Part shown: positions 33,407 to 42,353 of the stretch, piece after piece
How positions within the stretch are numbered: the first letter of the stretch is position 1
Layout of the letters: each line of letters starts with the position of its first letter
NCBI RefSeq assembly: GCF_050337105.1
Contig: NZ_JAKJSQ010000028.1
Location: forward strand, 1 to 50,692
Length of the DNA: 50,692 nucleotides
Source of the DNA: Aliivibrio_A kagoshimensis
GTDB taxonomy: Bacteria; Pseudomonadota; Gammaproteobacteria; Enterobacterales; Vibrionaceae
Direction of reading: 5' to 3'
Notes under the pieces: model-generated
What the model saw: only the letters and a program-made list of their open reading frames with translations
What the model was told of the DNA's origin: nothing
Database searches by the model: none
Made by a program: the position numbers and the translations under genes

Positions 33407-34705
33407 CTATTTTGCTTCTTCAGTCAACAAACGAGCAAGGGTACAGACCCCCATACCTGTTGCTCCTGCCGACCATTTGTCTGAAGCACTAACTCTGTTG
33501 GTACCAGAACAATCAAAGTGCAACCACCCTTTCTTATAATCTTCAACGAAGTAAGATAAGAAGGCTGCCGCAGTGCTTGCTCCTGGTGAAGCTGGTGTCG
33601 TACCAATATTGGCTAAATCAGCAAAGTTTGAAGAGATCATAGCGCGGTGGAAATCCATCACTGGTAACGGCCATAAACCTTCACGCTCTTGCTCTGCCGC
33701 TTTTAACGCGCGTTGACTCAACGCACTATCAAAACTTAAAAGTGAATGGAAATCATTGCCTACCGCATTTTTTGCCGCTCCCGTTAAGGTAGCGCAATCA
33801 ATCAACAGTTCGGGTTTATGTTTACTGGCATATTGTAAACCATCTGCAAGTACTAAACGCCCTTCTGCATCGGTATTTAAAATCTCAACCGTTTTACCAT
33901 TCTTATAGGTGATGATATCACCCATCTTTAATGCTCTACCCGAGATCATGTTCTCTGCACAGCATAGAATTAATTTCACTCGCTTGTTCAGACCACGTAA
34001 AATCGCTAAGGCAAAACCGCCAGTAATTGTTGCCGAACCGCCCATATCCGCTTTCATGGTTGCCATTGAGCCCGATGGTTTAAGACTGTAACCACCAGAA
34101 TCGAACGTAATCCCTTTACCGACTAAACAAGCAAACACCGGTGCATTTTCATCACCAGTAGGGTTAAAGTCTAGTTGAAGCATTGCAGAGGTACGTTCAG
34201 AGCCACGTCCAACGGCATAAATCCCATTCCAACCTTCAGAAAGGAGATCTTTATCTTTGATAATCTTATAGGTGACGTGCTCAGGTTTGACGGCGACCGA
34301 CTTTATATACTCAGCAGCCATTGTCGCTAGCTGGCGCGGTGCCACTTCTTCAGCGGTTTTATTGATTATGTTTCTGACCCAGTTGGTTGATGAAATGCGG
34401 TTATTCAGCTCTTCTTGTTGATCTTTTTTCAACTCTTTCCAAACCACTAAATTACTGCCTTTTGAACCTCGGTAACCTTGTACAAAAGCCCAGATGCTAT
34501 CCAGATCCCACTCTTTCCCTTCTAAAGCTACTGAAGATAGGCCTTGGGAATCAAGCTTTCTTCCTGCTCTTTGAACCGCATCTAATTTATGCTCTTCAGG
34601 AAGATGAACCGTTGCTCCCTCAGCATTGAATGAGAGTAAGGCATTTTCACCCCATTGAGCTGCCGCTGCTTGTGCAGTTAAGAATACAGGCATCTGTTCA
34701 GACAT
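33407..34705 (-). CDS. pepB: Peptidase B, M17 leucyl aminopeptidase family
   Basis: 432 residues. The C-terminal M17 catalytic domain has VGKGITFDSGGYSLKPS, MKADMGGSATITG and the hallmark NTDAEGRLVLADGL, which supply the two-metal site and catalytic residues. The N-terminal domain is shorter than in PepA and matches PepB. It is a cytoplasmic aminopeptidase with broad preference. As in E. coli it follows iscX, though a terminator separates them here. Confidence 0.95.
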   Translation of the reverse strand: MSEQMPVFLTAQAAAAQWGENALLSFNAEGATVHLPEEHKLDAVQRAGRKLDSQGLSSVALEGKEWDLDSIWAFVQGYRGSKGSNLVVWKELKKDQQEELNNRISSTNWVRNIINKTAEEVAPRQLATMAAEYIKSVAVKPEHVTYKIIKDKDLLSEGWNGIYAVGRGSERTSAMLQLDFNPTGDENAPVFACLVGKGITFDSGGYSLKPSGSMATMKADMGGSATITGGFALAILRGLNKRVKLILCCAENMISGRALKMGDIITYKNGKTVEILNTDAEGRLVLADGLQYASKHKPELLIDCATLTGAAKNAVGNDFHSLLSFDSALSQRALKAAEQEREGLWPLPVMDFHRAMISSNFADLANIGTTPASPGASTAAAFLSYFVEDYKKGWLHFDCSGTNRVSASDKWSAGATGMGVCTLARLLTEEAK

Positions 34706-34791
34706 TTATATCTCCTTGATGAATACATACTGTTAATCGTTTATTCATTTTATGTTGTTAATTAAATGATTATTAACTATTTAATGTAAAA

Positions 34792-34815
34792 AAAACGGAC
34801 TATTAAGCCCGTTTT
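34792..34815 (-). terminator. isc operon terminator after iscX
   Basis: AAAACGG pairs with CCGTTTT, with a T-run of eight on the minus strand. It lies 77 nt beyond the iscX stop and before pepB. Confidence 0.75.
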
Positions 34816-34891
34816 ACAATATTTCTCACCATCAATCACTACATTTTCATCCATTTTGTTATCAAGGGATGAAATAGGCATAAAAATGGGT

Positions 34892-35092
34892 TTAATCCAT
34901 CTCATCCATCCAGCATAAGATGATTGCTTCTAAAATCTTTTCATTCGAACGGTTTGGGTCATCTTGAAAGTCTTCAAGTGCCATGATCCATTGATGAAGA
35001 TCAGTAAATCGGACCGTTTTGGGATCCGTCTCTGGGTATTTTTCTAACAACTCTAGAGCAATCTCGAGTGAATCTGTCCATGTTAAACTCAT
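34892..35092 (-). CDS. iscX: Fe-S assembly protein IscX
   Basis: 66 residues, acidic, full length. WTDSLEIALELLEKYPETDP, VRFTDLHQWI, DFQDDPNRSNEKILEAI and the CWMDE end match the E. coli protein closely. It binds IscS and iron and modulates cluster assembly. Last gene of the isc operon, 22 nt after fdx. Confidence 0.97.
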   Translation of the reverse strand: MSLTWTDSLEIALELLEKYPETDPKTVRFTDLHQWIMALEDFQDDPNRSNEKILEAIILCWMDEMD

Positions 35093-35114
35093 AGGATGAT
35101 CTCCGTTCAGCTTA

Positions 35115-35453
35115 TTAGTGATTTTCAGAGGCTAAGTTTAGCGTGTACTTCGGAATTTCAACCACTAGGTCTTCGTCTTCAACGAACGCCTGGCACCCTA
35201 AACGTGACTCTGGCTCGAGCCCCCACGCTTTATCCAACATATCATCTTCCAGCTCTCCACTCTCGGTTAGAGAGTCGAAACCTTCACGAATAATGACATG
35301 GCAAGTGGTACACGCACAGGATTTTTCACATGCATGCTCTACACCGATACCGTTTTGAAGTGCAACGTCAAGAACACTGTCACCCTTTTCAGCTTCAATC
35401 ACTGCGCCCTCGGGACATAACTCTTCATTAGGTAAAAATATAATCTTTGGCAT
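35115..35453 (-). CDS. fdx: 2Fe-2S ferredoxin of the ISC system
   Basis: 112 residues from MPKIIFLPNEE, one base after the hscA stop; a start five codons upstream would overlap hscA. Cluster ligands are in ACEKSCACTTCHVI and RLGCQAF. It supplies electrons for cluster assembly on IscU. Confidence 0.97.
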   Translation of the reverse strand: MPKIIFLPNEELCPEGAVIEAEKGDSVLDVALQNGIGVEHACEKSCACTTCHVIIREGFDSLTESGELEDDMLDKAWGLEPESRLGCQAFVEDEDLVVEIPKYTLNLASENH

Positions 35454-35454
35454 T

Positions 35455-37308
35455 CTAGACCTCATCAATCGACTGGCCAGCTAACGCAGCACGGATTGAT
35501 ACATCCATTCTACGAGCGGCAAATTCTTCACTTATTTTATCGGTACGTTTAATACCCGCTTCAATGGCTTTGGGATCATCGCCTTGTCGCAATACAATTA
35601 ACTCTTCTACCGCAGATTGTATCTCTTGGTACTCATGCTCTGATAACAGAGCTTCACCATTTTGAGATAATGCCACCACTAAACCTTCTATTACTCTATC
35701 CGCTTCAACTTGCTGTTCAGCGAGTGTACGAGCATCCATATCCTCTTGCGCATAGGTCATCGAATCTTTTAGCATGTTAGCGATCTCATTGTCGCTTAAG
35801 CCGTAAGAAGGTTTTACTTGAATATCTGCCTGTACTTGGGTGCTTTTTTCCATCGCGGTAACAGATAACAAACCATCGGCATCCACTTGGTATGTCACTC
35901 GAATATGTGCAGCACCTGCCGCCATTGGAGGAATACCACGCAGGGTAAATTGTGCCAATGAACGGCAATCATCAACCAACTCACGCTCCCCTTGAGTAAC
36001 ATGAACAAGCATTGCGGTTTGACCATCTTTGAAAGTGGTAAACTCTTGTGCTTTAGCAACAGGAATAGTGGTGTTGCGAGGGATGATCTTTTCCACCAAT
36101 CCCCCCATGGTTTCAATACCTAAAGAGAGCGGAATAACATCCAGAAGCAGCATATCTGAATCTGGTTTATTTCCCACCAAGATATCCGCTTGAATCGCGG
36201 CACCAATGGCAACAACTTGATCCGGGTCTATGCTAGTCAGTGGCGTTTTACCAAAAAACTCACCAACCATGTCACGAACTAATGGGGTTCGAGTAGAACC
36301 GCCCACCATGACGGTTTCTAACACCTCATCGATGGTAATATCTGCATCTTTTAGGGCACGTCGACATGACATCAGCGTCTTTTTTACTAATTTCTTAATC
36401 AGCGCATCAAACTGCTCTTTTGTGATAGTGCCACTCCAGTCAAAAAGCGACAGTGGCACTTCAGTGCGATCAGACAGTGCTATCTTAGCTGTGGTTGCCG
36501 CGTTAAGAAGTTCACGGTGTTGCGAAGCCGTTAAATTTCCTTCAAAACCTGTCTGTTCTAAAATCCACTCTGCAACTAAGGCATCAAAGTCATCACCACC
36601 AAGTGCCGAATCGCCACCGGTTGCTAATACTTCAAATACGCCTTTTGATAAACGTAAGATGGAAATATCAAAAGTTCCGCCACCCAGGTCATAAATAGCA
36701 ATCACACCTTCTTGACCCGAGTCCAACCCATAAGCAATTGCTGCTGCAGTAGGTTCATTAAGCAGTCTCAGTACATTAAGGCCGGCTAACGTGGCAGCGT
36801 CTTTCGTACCAGCGCGCTGAGCATCGTCAAAATAGGCTGGAACCGTAATCACCACTCCTTCTAATTCACCACCTAGACTTTCGATGGCTCTTTTAGAGAG
36901 TGCGTTGAGAATTTCTGCCGACACTTGAATCGGGTTCACTTGTCCCAGTGCCGTTTCGATAATAGGTAAACCATTATCGCTGGCAATAAACTGATACGGT
37001 AAATTTGGATAACGAGCGTTGAGATCAGAAAGAGAACGCCCCATTAAACGTTTGGCTGAGATAATGGTATTTTCCGGATCCGTTGTGGCCAAAGATACCG
37101 CTGTTTTCCCAACAAATACGCCACTCTCTGAATAGTGAACCACAGAAGGGAGAATGCTCTCTCCTTGTTCATCTTTTAAGGTGGATGGCGTTCCGCTTCT
37201 TACCGAAGCAACGAGCGAATTAGTGGTCCCTAAATCGATACCAACAGCAAGTTTTTGCTGATGAGGGGCAACACTTAAACCGGGTTCAGAAATCTGTAAA
37301 AATGCCAT
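35455..37308 (-). CDS. hscA: Fe-S scaffold Hsp70 chaperone HscA
   Basis: 617 residues. Nucleotide-binding domain with AVGIDLGTTNSLVASV, AYFDDAQRAGTKDAA, LLNEPTAAAIAYGLD and IYDLGGGTFDISIL. The substrate-binding domain follows (LLLDVIPLSLGIETMGG). It is shorter than DnaK and lacks the disordered acidic tail. It receives IscU from HscB and drives cluster transfer. Located 33 nt after hscB. Confidence 0.98.
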   Translation of the reverse strand: MAFLQISEPGLSVAPHQQKLAVGIDLGTTNSLVASVRSGTPSTLKDEQGESILPSVVHYSESGVFVGKTAVSLATTDPENTIISAKRLMGRSLSDLNARYPNLPYQFIASDNGLPIIETALGQVNPIQVSAEILNALSKRAIESLGGELEGVVITVPAYFDDAQRAGTKDAATLAGLNVLRLLNEPTAAAIAYGLDSGQEGVIAIYDLGGGTFDISILRLSKGVFEVLATGGDSALGGDDFDALVAEWILEQTGFEGNLTASQHRELLNAATTAKIALSDRTEVPLSLFDWSGTITKEQFDALIKKLVKKTLMSCRRALKDADITIDEVLETVMVGGSTRTPLVRDMVGEFFGKTPLTSIDPDQVVAIGAAIQADILVGNKPDSDMLLLDVIPLSLGIETMGGLVEKIIPRNTTIPVAKAQEFTTFKDGQTAMLVHVTQGERELVDDCRSLAQFTLRGIPPMAAGAAHIRVTYQVDADGLLSVTAMEKSTQVQADIQVKPSYGLSDNEIANMLKDSMTYAQEDMDARTLAEQQVEADRVIEGLVVALSQNGEALLSEHEYQEIQSAVEELIVLRQGDDPKAIEAGIKRTDKISEEFAARRMDVSIRAALAGQSIDEV

Positions 37309-37341
37309 TTTAAAATCTATCCTTTCTTAATTCACACGATC

Positions 37342-37857
37342 TTATTCGAATAGAGTCTCTTCTATCTGCTCTATTTCATACTGAAGTTTAACTACGAACC
37401 TTAACTTTCGAACGCTATCGGCAGCGGCTTCGAACTCATTCTGTTTTAACTCAGAGGTCAATTGCAAAAGCTGCTCTTTATACATCGCCATGATCGCACT
37501 TTCAAACTCAGCTAATTCCGTTTCCGGATCATCAGAAGATGGGATCGCTTCTAATATCTCTCGTAACTCCATTTGCTGCATCAAAAAAGTCATATCTTGC
37601 AGAGTCTTCTGCTCACCTCTGATATCTAAACCTGATTCAGACAGTATATATTCTGCTCGAGAGATTGGATTTTTTAAGGTTTGATAGGCGTCATTGATTT
37701 GCGCTGCTTTTTGAATGGCCAACAGCCTATCGCGTTCAGAAGCAGTCGCAAATTTATCAGGATGAAAGCGGCGCTGAAGTTCTCTGAATTGTTCAGAAAG
37801 AAGGCTACCTTCCAGTTCAAACTGGTTAGATAGCCCAAATAATTCGAAATGATTCAT
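37342..37857 (-). CDS. hscB: Fe-S co-chaperone HscB
   Basis: 171 residues, full length. J domain at the N-terminus (FELFGLSNQFELEGSLL, HPDKFATASERDR with the HPD motif at about 33-35), then a three-helix C-terminal bundle that binds IscU. It stimulates HscA ATPase. Located 36 nt after iscA. Confidence 0.97.
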   Translation of the reverse strand: MNHFELFGLSNQFELEGSLLSEQFRELQRRFHPDKFATASERDRLLAIQKAAQINDAYQTLKNPISRAEYILSESGLDIRGEQKTLQDMTFLMQQMELREILEAIPSSDDPETELAEFESAIMAMYKEQLLQLTSELKQNEFEAAADSVRKLRFVVKLQYEIEQIEETLFE

Positions 37858-37893
37858 AAATTTAGTATGTACTACTCTTATGCGTTGAAAGAA

Positions 37894-38217
37894 CTATACG
37901 TTGAAGCTTTCACCACAGCCACATTCGCTTTTTGCATTAGGGTTATTAAATTGAAAGCCTTCATTTAACCCCTCTTTAGCAAAATCAAGCTCGGTTCCAT
38001 CTAGATAGACCAAGCTTTTGGTATCAATAATAATAGTGACGCCATGCTCTTTAAACGTGTGATCTTCATCGTTAAGTTGATCAACAAATTCAAGGATATA
38101 AGCCATACCCGAGCAACCAGTAGTTTTCACACCTAATCGTAAACCGATGCCTTTGCCTCGGTTTTCCAAAAATGTTCTTACGCGGCTAGCCGCGGCTTCC
38201 GTGACGGTTATGGCCAT
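37894..38217 (-). CDS. iscA: Fe-S assembly A-type carrier IscA
   Basis: 107 residues. The three conserved cysteines are present: TGCSGMAY and the C-terminal ECGCGESF. It carries Fe or Fe-S from IscU to targets. 25 nt after iscU. Confidence 0.97.
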   Translation of the reverse strand: MAITVTEAAASRVRTFLENRGKGIGLRLGVKTTGCSGMAYILEFVDQLNDEDHTFKEHGVTIIIDTKSLVYLDGTELDFAKEGLNEGFQFNNPNAKSECGCGESFNV

Positions 38218-38242
38218 CTTACAACCCTTGGTTAATTAATAC

Positions 38243-38623
38243 TTATGCACGTTTCTTTTTATAATCAGAGACTGCTGCTTTAATTGCATCTTCAGCAAGA
38301 ATAGAGCAGTGAACTTTTACTGGTGGTAGCGCAAGCTCTTCTGCAATTTCTGAATTTTTTAGTGCTGCTGCTTCGTCTAACGTTTTGCCTTTCACCCACT
38401 CAGTAACCAGTGAGCTTGAAGCTATCGCAGAGCCGCAGCCGTACGTTTTAAATTTTGCGTCTTCAATAATACCCTCTTCAGAGACTTTAATCTGAAGTTT
38501 CATTACATCACCACAGGCTGGCGCACCAACCATACCGCTGCCAATCGAAGGGTCTTCTTTATCAAATGATCCAACGTTGCGTGGATTTTCGTAGTGGTCT
38601 AGTACTTTTTCGCTATAAGCCAT
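38243..38623 (-). CDS. iscU: Fe-S assembly scaffold IscU
   Basis: 126 residues. Ligand cysteines are in GAPACGDVM, YGCGSAIASS and KVHCSILAEDAI. The HscA-recognition site LPPVKVHC is intact. It is the scaffold on which IscS sulfur and iron are joined. 51 nt after iscS. Confidence 0.98.
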   Translation of the reverse strand: MAYSEKVLDHYENPRNVGSFDKEDPSIGSGMVGAPACGDVMKLQIKVSEEGIIEDAKFKTYGCGSAIASSSLVTEWVKGKTLDEAAALKNSEIAEELALPPVKVHCSILAEDAIKAAVSDYKKKRA

Positions 38624-38674
38624 GATCTTTTCCTCTAAATTTGGTTCGTCCGTGAATAAGTGTATGAGAAACGA

Positions 38675-39889
38675 TTAGTGGTGTGCCCACTCAACCGTAC
38701 TTAAATCAACACCCTCTTTATACATATCCCATAAAGGAGACATATCACGCAGTTTTTCGACTGCTTCACGAATTTTCACAATCGCGTAATCAACTTCTTC
38801 TTCCGTGGTAAAACGTCCGAAAGAGAAACGTACTGAGCTGTGGGCTAATTCATCATTAAGACCAAGTGCACGTAGTACATAAGAAGGCTCTAGGCTTGCT
38901 GATGTACAAGCAGAACCAGAAGATACCGCAAGATCTTTTAGAGCCATGAGCAGGGATTCACCCTCTACAAACTCAAAGCTAATATTGATATTGCTTGCTA
39001 CACGCTGATCTAAATCGCCATTAATGTGTACCGCTTCCATATCCATCAAACCACCCAGTAGGCGGGTTCTTAATGCTAGGTTATGAGCCGTATCTTTTTC
39101 CATGTCTTCTTTTGCAATACGACACGCTTCACCCATTCCGACAATTTGGTGGGTCGCTAATGTACCAGAACGCATACCACGCTCATGACCACCACCGTGC
39201 ATCTGTGCTTCTAAACGAATACGAGGCTTACGACGAACATAAAGTGCACCGATACCTTTTGGTCCATAAAACTTATGAGCAGAAATTGAGATTAAATCTA
39301 CTTTTAACTCTTTAACATCAATCGGCAGTTTTCCTGCAGACTGTGCGGCATCGACGTGGAAAATCACTTTACGAGAACGGCATAATTCACCGATTTTCGC
39401 AATATCTTGAATCACACCAATCTCATTATTAACATGCATGATTGACACCAATACCGTATCGTCACGGAAGGCGGCTTCTAACTTTTGCAAATCAATAAGA
39501 CCACTTGGTTCAGGCTCAAGGTAAGTGACTTCATACCCTTCGCGCTCAAGCTGACGACACGTATCCAGCACCGCTTTATGTTCAGTTTTAGAGGTAATAA
39601 TATGCTTACCTTGTTTTTTATAAAAGTGCGCGGCACCTTTAATAGCAAGGTTATCTGACTCTGTTGCGCCGGAAGTGAATACGATCTCACGAGGATCAGC
39701 ATTCAGCATATCTGCTATTTGATCACGCGCATTATCGACCGCTTCTTCAGCTTGCCAACCATAACGGTGCGAACGCGAAGCAGGATTTCCGAAACATCCA
39801 TCCATAGTCATGTGCTGAACCATTTTCTCAGCAACACGCGGATCGACAGGACAAGTAGCAGAGTAATCAAAGTAAATTGGCAGTTTCAT
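38675..39889 (-). CDS. iscS: Cysteine desulfurase IscS
   Basis: 404 residues. PLP-binding Lys lies in SISAHKFYGPKG and the active-site Cys in the mobile loop SSGSACTSASLEPSYVL. It supplies persulfide sulfur to IscU and to tRNA thiolation. 71 nt after iscR. Confidence 0.98.
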   Translation of the reverse strand: MKLPIYFDYSATCPVDPRVAEKMVQHMTMDGCFGNPASRSHRYGWQAEEAVDNARDQIADMLNADPREIVFTSGATESDNLAIKGAAHFYKKQGKHIITSKTEHKAVLDTCRQLEREGYEVTYLEPEPSGLIDLQKLEAAFRDDTVLVSIMHVNNEIGVIQDIAKIGELCRSRKVIFHVDAAQSAGKLPIDVKELKVDLISISAHKFYGPKGIGALYVRRKPRIRLEAQMHGGGHERGMRSGTLATHQIVGMGEACRIAKEDMEKDTAHNLALRTRLLGGLMDMEAVHINGDLDQRVASNINISFEFVEGESLLMALKDLAVSSGSACTSASLEPSYVLRALGLNDELAHSSVRFSFGRFTTEEEVDYAIVKIREAVEKLRDMSPLWDMYKEGVDLSTVEWAHH

Positions 39890-39960
39890 TTTATCTCCGA
39901 TAATACAGACGTTGTAGCGTCAGGAGCTGACATTAACACCCACGATATTATTTTATTATT

Positions 39961-40419
39961 TTAAAAACTATTATTAACCGCAAGCTTCAAATCTTGTCGG
40001 CCTGAAATTTGTTGGATCTCATTGTCTGTCATTAACTCACCAAGAGTAATTCCATCTAAAAAACCACTGATCCTATTGCTCAAATCTTTCCAGAGCGTAT
40101 GCGTTAAGCATCGAGTTCCGCCTTGGCAACCATTTTTACCATGGCACTTCGTTGCATCAACAGATTCATCGACAGCAGCGATAACCATACCCACAGCAAT
40201 ATCATTAGGCTCTTTTCCTAATAGATAACCACCACCTGGTCCTCGAACACTTGATACTAGTTCTGCTTTTCGTAAACGAGAAAATAGCTGCTCAAGATAA
40301 GATAACGAGATGCCCTGACGTTCCGAAATATCAGCCAACGGAACAGGACCTTTTTGCGCATGCAGTGCGACATCTAACATTGCTGTCACTGCATAACGTC
40401 CTTTAGAAGTAAGCTTCAT
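39961..40419 (-). CDS. iscR: Fe-S cluster regulator IscR
   Basis: 152 residues from MKLTSKGRYAV; an in-frame start 14 codons earlier is rejected because the family begins here. Rrf2-type winged helix with YLEQLFSRLRKAELVSSVRGPGGGY. The cluster ligands C92, C98, C104 and H107 occur exactly where they do in E. coli IscR (CHGKNGCQGGTRCLTH). Holo-IscR represses this operon. Two abutting IscR-type sites lie 41-90 bp upstream. Confidence 0.97.
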   Translation of the reverse strand: MKLTSKGRYAVTAMLDVALHAQKGPVPLADISERQGISLSYLEQLFSRLRKAELVSSVRGPGGGYLLGKEPNDIAVGMVIAAVDESVDATKCHGKNGCQGGTRCLTHTLWKDLSNRISGFLDGITLGELMTDNEIQQISGRQDLKLAVNNSF

Positions 40420-40459
40420 ATCACACCATATCCACATATAAGTTATGGATAAGTTTGCC

Positions 40460-40484
40460 ATACCCGACTAAATTGGTCAAGTAT
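40460..40484. promoter_or_regulatory. IscR type 1 site, proximal
   Basis: 25-bp palindrome from ATACCCGACT to GGTCAAGTAT. It matches the type 1 pattern ATASYYGACT, 5 bp, AGTCRRSTAT at all defined positions but one (G for A in the right arm). It lies upstream of iscR and overlaps TTGACC on the minus strand, a likely -35. Confidence 0.8.
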
Positions 40485-40509
40485 ATAACCAACTATTTTA
40501 CTCAAGTAT
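40485..40509. promoter_or_regulatory. IscR type 1-like site, distal
   Basis: Starts at the next base. Arms ATAACCAACT and ACTCAAGTAT match the type 1 pattern with about three mismatches. Two adjoining sites suggest cooperative autoregulation. Confidence 0.6.
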
Positions 40510-40522
40510 TATTCGTGTCCAA

Positions 40523-41257
40523 TTAAGACGGCTTTTTATCGGTAAGATTCTTGTCAATTGCTGAGAGTACACCACGTAAAATACTCAACTCTTGCGCCTC
40601 TGGTCGAGCACGATTAAATAGGCGACGAAGCTTATTAACCACTTGTCCAGGATGCGCTTTATTAATAAAGCCAGTATCAGTCATGACATTTTCAAGGTGG
40701 GCATAAAACAGCTCCAATTCACTGTTTAACGGGTATTCTGACTCTTTAACGTCACCTTTATATGCCTGCGAATCTAACCAAGCCACACGTGTTTCGTAAC
40801 TGATTGTCTGTACGGCCATTGCTAAATTCAGTGAACTGTAATTTGGGTTAGCAGGGATACAGACGTGATAATGACACTTTTGCAGTTCTTCATTGAGTAA
40901 ACCGACTCTTTCACGACCAAAGACTAACGCTACAGGATGACTGTTTGCCTCTTCGATCGCTTTTACACCGCACTCTCTAGGCTCTAGCATAGGCCACTCT
41001 AAGGTTCGAGAGCGGGCACTGGAACCAATCACTAAACTGCAATCAGCGATCGCCTCATCTAATGTGCTTACTATTCTGGCATTATTCGCAATATCACTGG
41101 CGCCAGCCGCCAAGGCAATCGCTTGTCCATCCACTTCACACTCAGGAGCAACCAGAATCATTTGGGTTAACCCCATCACTTTCATCGCTCTTGCAGCTGA
41201 GCCAATATTTCCAGAATGCGTGGTTCCAACAAGAACAATACGAACATTTTCAAGCAT
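40523..41257 (-). CDS. trmJ: tRNA (cytidine/uridine-32-2'-O)-methyltransferase TrmJ
   Basis: 244 residues. SPOUT-family N-terminal domain with VRIVLVGTTHSGNIGSAARAMK (motif 1), VALVFGRERVGLLNEEL (motif 2) and IPANPNYSSLNLAMAVQ (motif 3, trefoil knot). It methylates ribose at position 32 of several tRNAs. The C-terminal helical part fits TrmJ. It lies upstream of iscR on the same strand, 104 bp away, and is divergent from suhB. Confidence 0.95.
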   Translation of the reverse strand: MLENVRIVLVGTTHSGNIGSAARAMKVMGLTQMILVAPECEVDGQAIALAAGASDIANNARIVSTLDEAIADCSLVIGSSARSRTLEWPMLEPRECGVKAIEEANSHPVALVFGRERVGLLNEELQKCHYHVCIPANPNYSSLNLAMAVQTISYETRVAWLDSQAYKGDVKESEYPLNSELELFYAHLENVMTDTGFINKAHPGQVVNKLRRLFNRARPEAQELSILRGVLSAIDKNLTDKKPS

Positions 41258-41417
41258 GATGTAATCTTACCTAAAGCTAACAAAAAACCGACGTATATTA
41301 ACACAATTCATAGTAGTCGAATACTGTCATTGTAAGCATTCTCTCCCTTTGATAACTGCGTTAACGTTTTCACCCAACATTGCACAAAAAATAACCGCTT
41401 TCCTTTTCAAATTTATT

Positions 41418-41426
41418 TGGTATACT
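41418..41426 (+). promoter_or_regulatory. suhB extended -10 promoter
   Basis: TGGTATACT at 41418-41426: a TATACT -10 with an upstream TG, 42 bp before the suhB ATG. No good -35 is seen, which suits an extended -10 promoter. Confidence 0.55.
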
Positions 41427-41468
41427 CTCCGCCGCTTTTCGTTCTTTAACATCTGTTGGGAAATATCT

Positions 41469-42272
41469 ATGCATCCAATGCTAAACATTGCTATCCGTGC
41501 TGCGCGCAAGGCTGGCGACCATGTTGCTAAATCTTTCGAGAATCCAAGTAAAACGGAAGTCTCTCAAAAAGGTTCTAACGACCTAGTTACAAATATCAAT
41601 CATGAAGCTGAAGAGCTAATCATTGAAATTATCAAAAAAGCTTACCCAGACCACTGCATTTTGGCTGAAGAGTCTGGCTCTAAAGATGGCCGAGACAAAG
41701 AGTGTCAATGGATTATAGACCCAATAGATGGAACATCTAATTTTGTAAACGGTCTCCCTCACTTCTCTATCTCTATTGCTCTACGCATGCGTGGCCGCAC
41801 TGAGGTCGCTTGTGTTTACGATCCTATGCGTAACGAACTATTTACCGGTACTCGTGGTGGTGGCGCTCAGCTAAACAACCAACGTATTCGTGTGAGTGAG
41901 TCTCGTGAACTTGCTGGAACGACACTAGCAACGGCTTTCCCATCTAAGCAAAAGCAACACTCAGAAAGCTACCTGAAGATCTTAGCGTCGATGTTTATCG
42001 ACTGTTCTGATGTTCGTCAACAAGGCACTCCTTCTCTTGATTTATGTTACCTGGCCGCTGGCCGTGTTGATGGTTACTTCGAGTTAGGACTAAAACCTTG
42101 GGATCTTGCTGCTGGTGAGCTAATTGCTCGTGAAGCAGGCGTTATCTGTACTGATTTTTCTGGTGGCACTAATCACCTAATCTCTGGCAACATTGTTGCT
42201 GGTAGTGCTCGAATCATCAAACCAATGCTGAAGAAAATCCGTGAGAACGGCAACGAAGCAATGATGAAATAA
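41469..42272 (+). CDS. suhB: Inositol-1-monophosphatase/rRNA biogenesis factor SuhB
   Basis: 267 residues from MHPMLNIAIRAARKAG, the E. coli length and start; the open frame extends 40 codons upstream but without family similarity. Metal-binding motifs are AEESGS, IDPIDGTSNFVNGLPHF and WDLAAGELIAREAG. Besides phosphatase activity, SuhB joins the rRNA antitermination complex with Nus factors. Ends at a strong terminator. Confidence 0.97.
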   Translation: MHPMLNIAIRAARKAGDHVAKSFENPSKTEVSQKGSNDLVTNINHEAEELIIEIIKKAYPDHCILAEESGSKDGRDKECQWIIDPIDGTSNFVNGLPHFSISIALRMRGRTEVACVYDPMRNELFTGTRGGGAQLNNQRIRVSESRELAGTTLATAFPSKQKQHSESYLKILASMFIDCSDVRQQGTPSLDLCYLAAGRVDGYFELGLKPWDLAAGELIAREAGVICTDFSGGTNHLISGNIVAGSARIIKPMLKKIRENGNEAMMK

Positions 42273-42300
42273 TTACTGCTAGAGATATTCTCTCTACATA

Positions 42301-42334
42301 AAAAAAGCCAGAATTATTTAATTCTGGCTTTTTT
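42301..42334. terminator. Bidirectional terminator suhB / secF
   Basis: Perfect 14-bp stem AAAAAAGCCAGAAT / ATTCTGGCTTTTTT around TATTTA. It lies between convergent suhB and secF and serves both. Confidence 0.92.
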
Positions 42335-42353
42335 ATTATAGAAAAAAGACCCC

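Noticed and set aside
41349..41468. Longer N-terminus for suhB
   Set aside because: The added 40 codons have no family similarity and cover the extended -10 promoter at 41418-41426; the ATG at 41469 gives the standard 267-residue protein.
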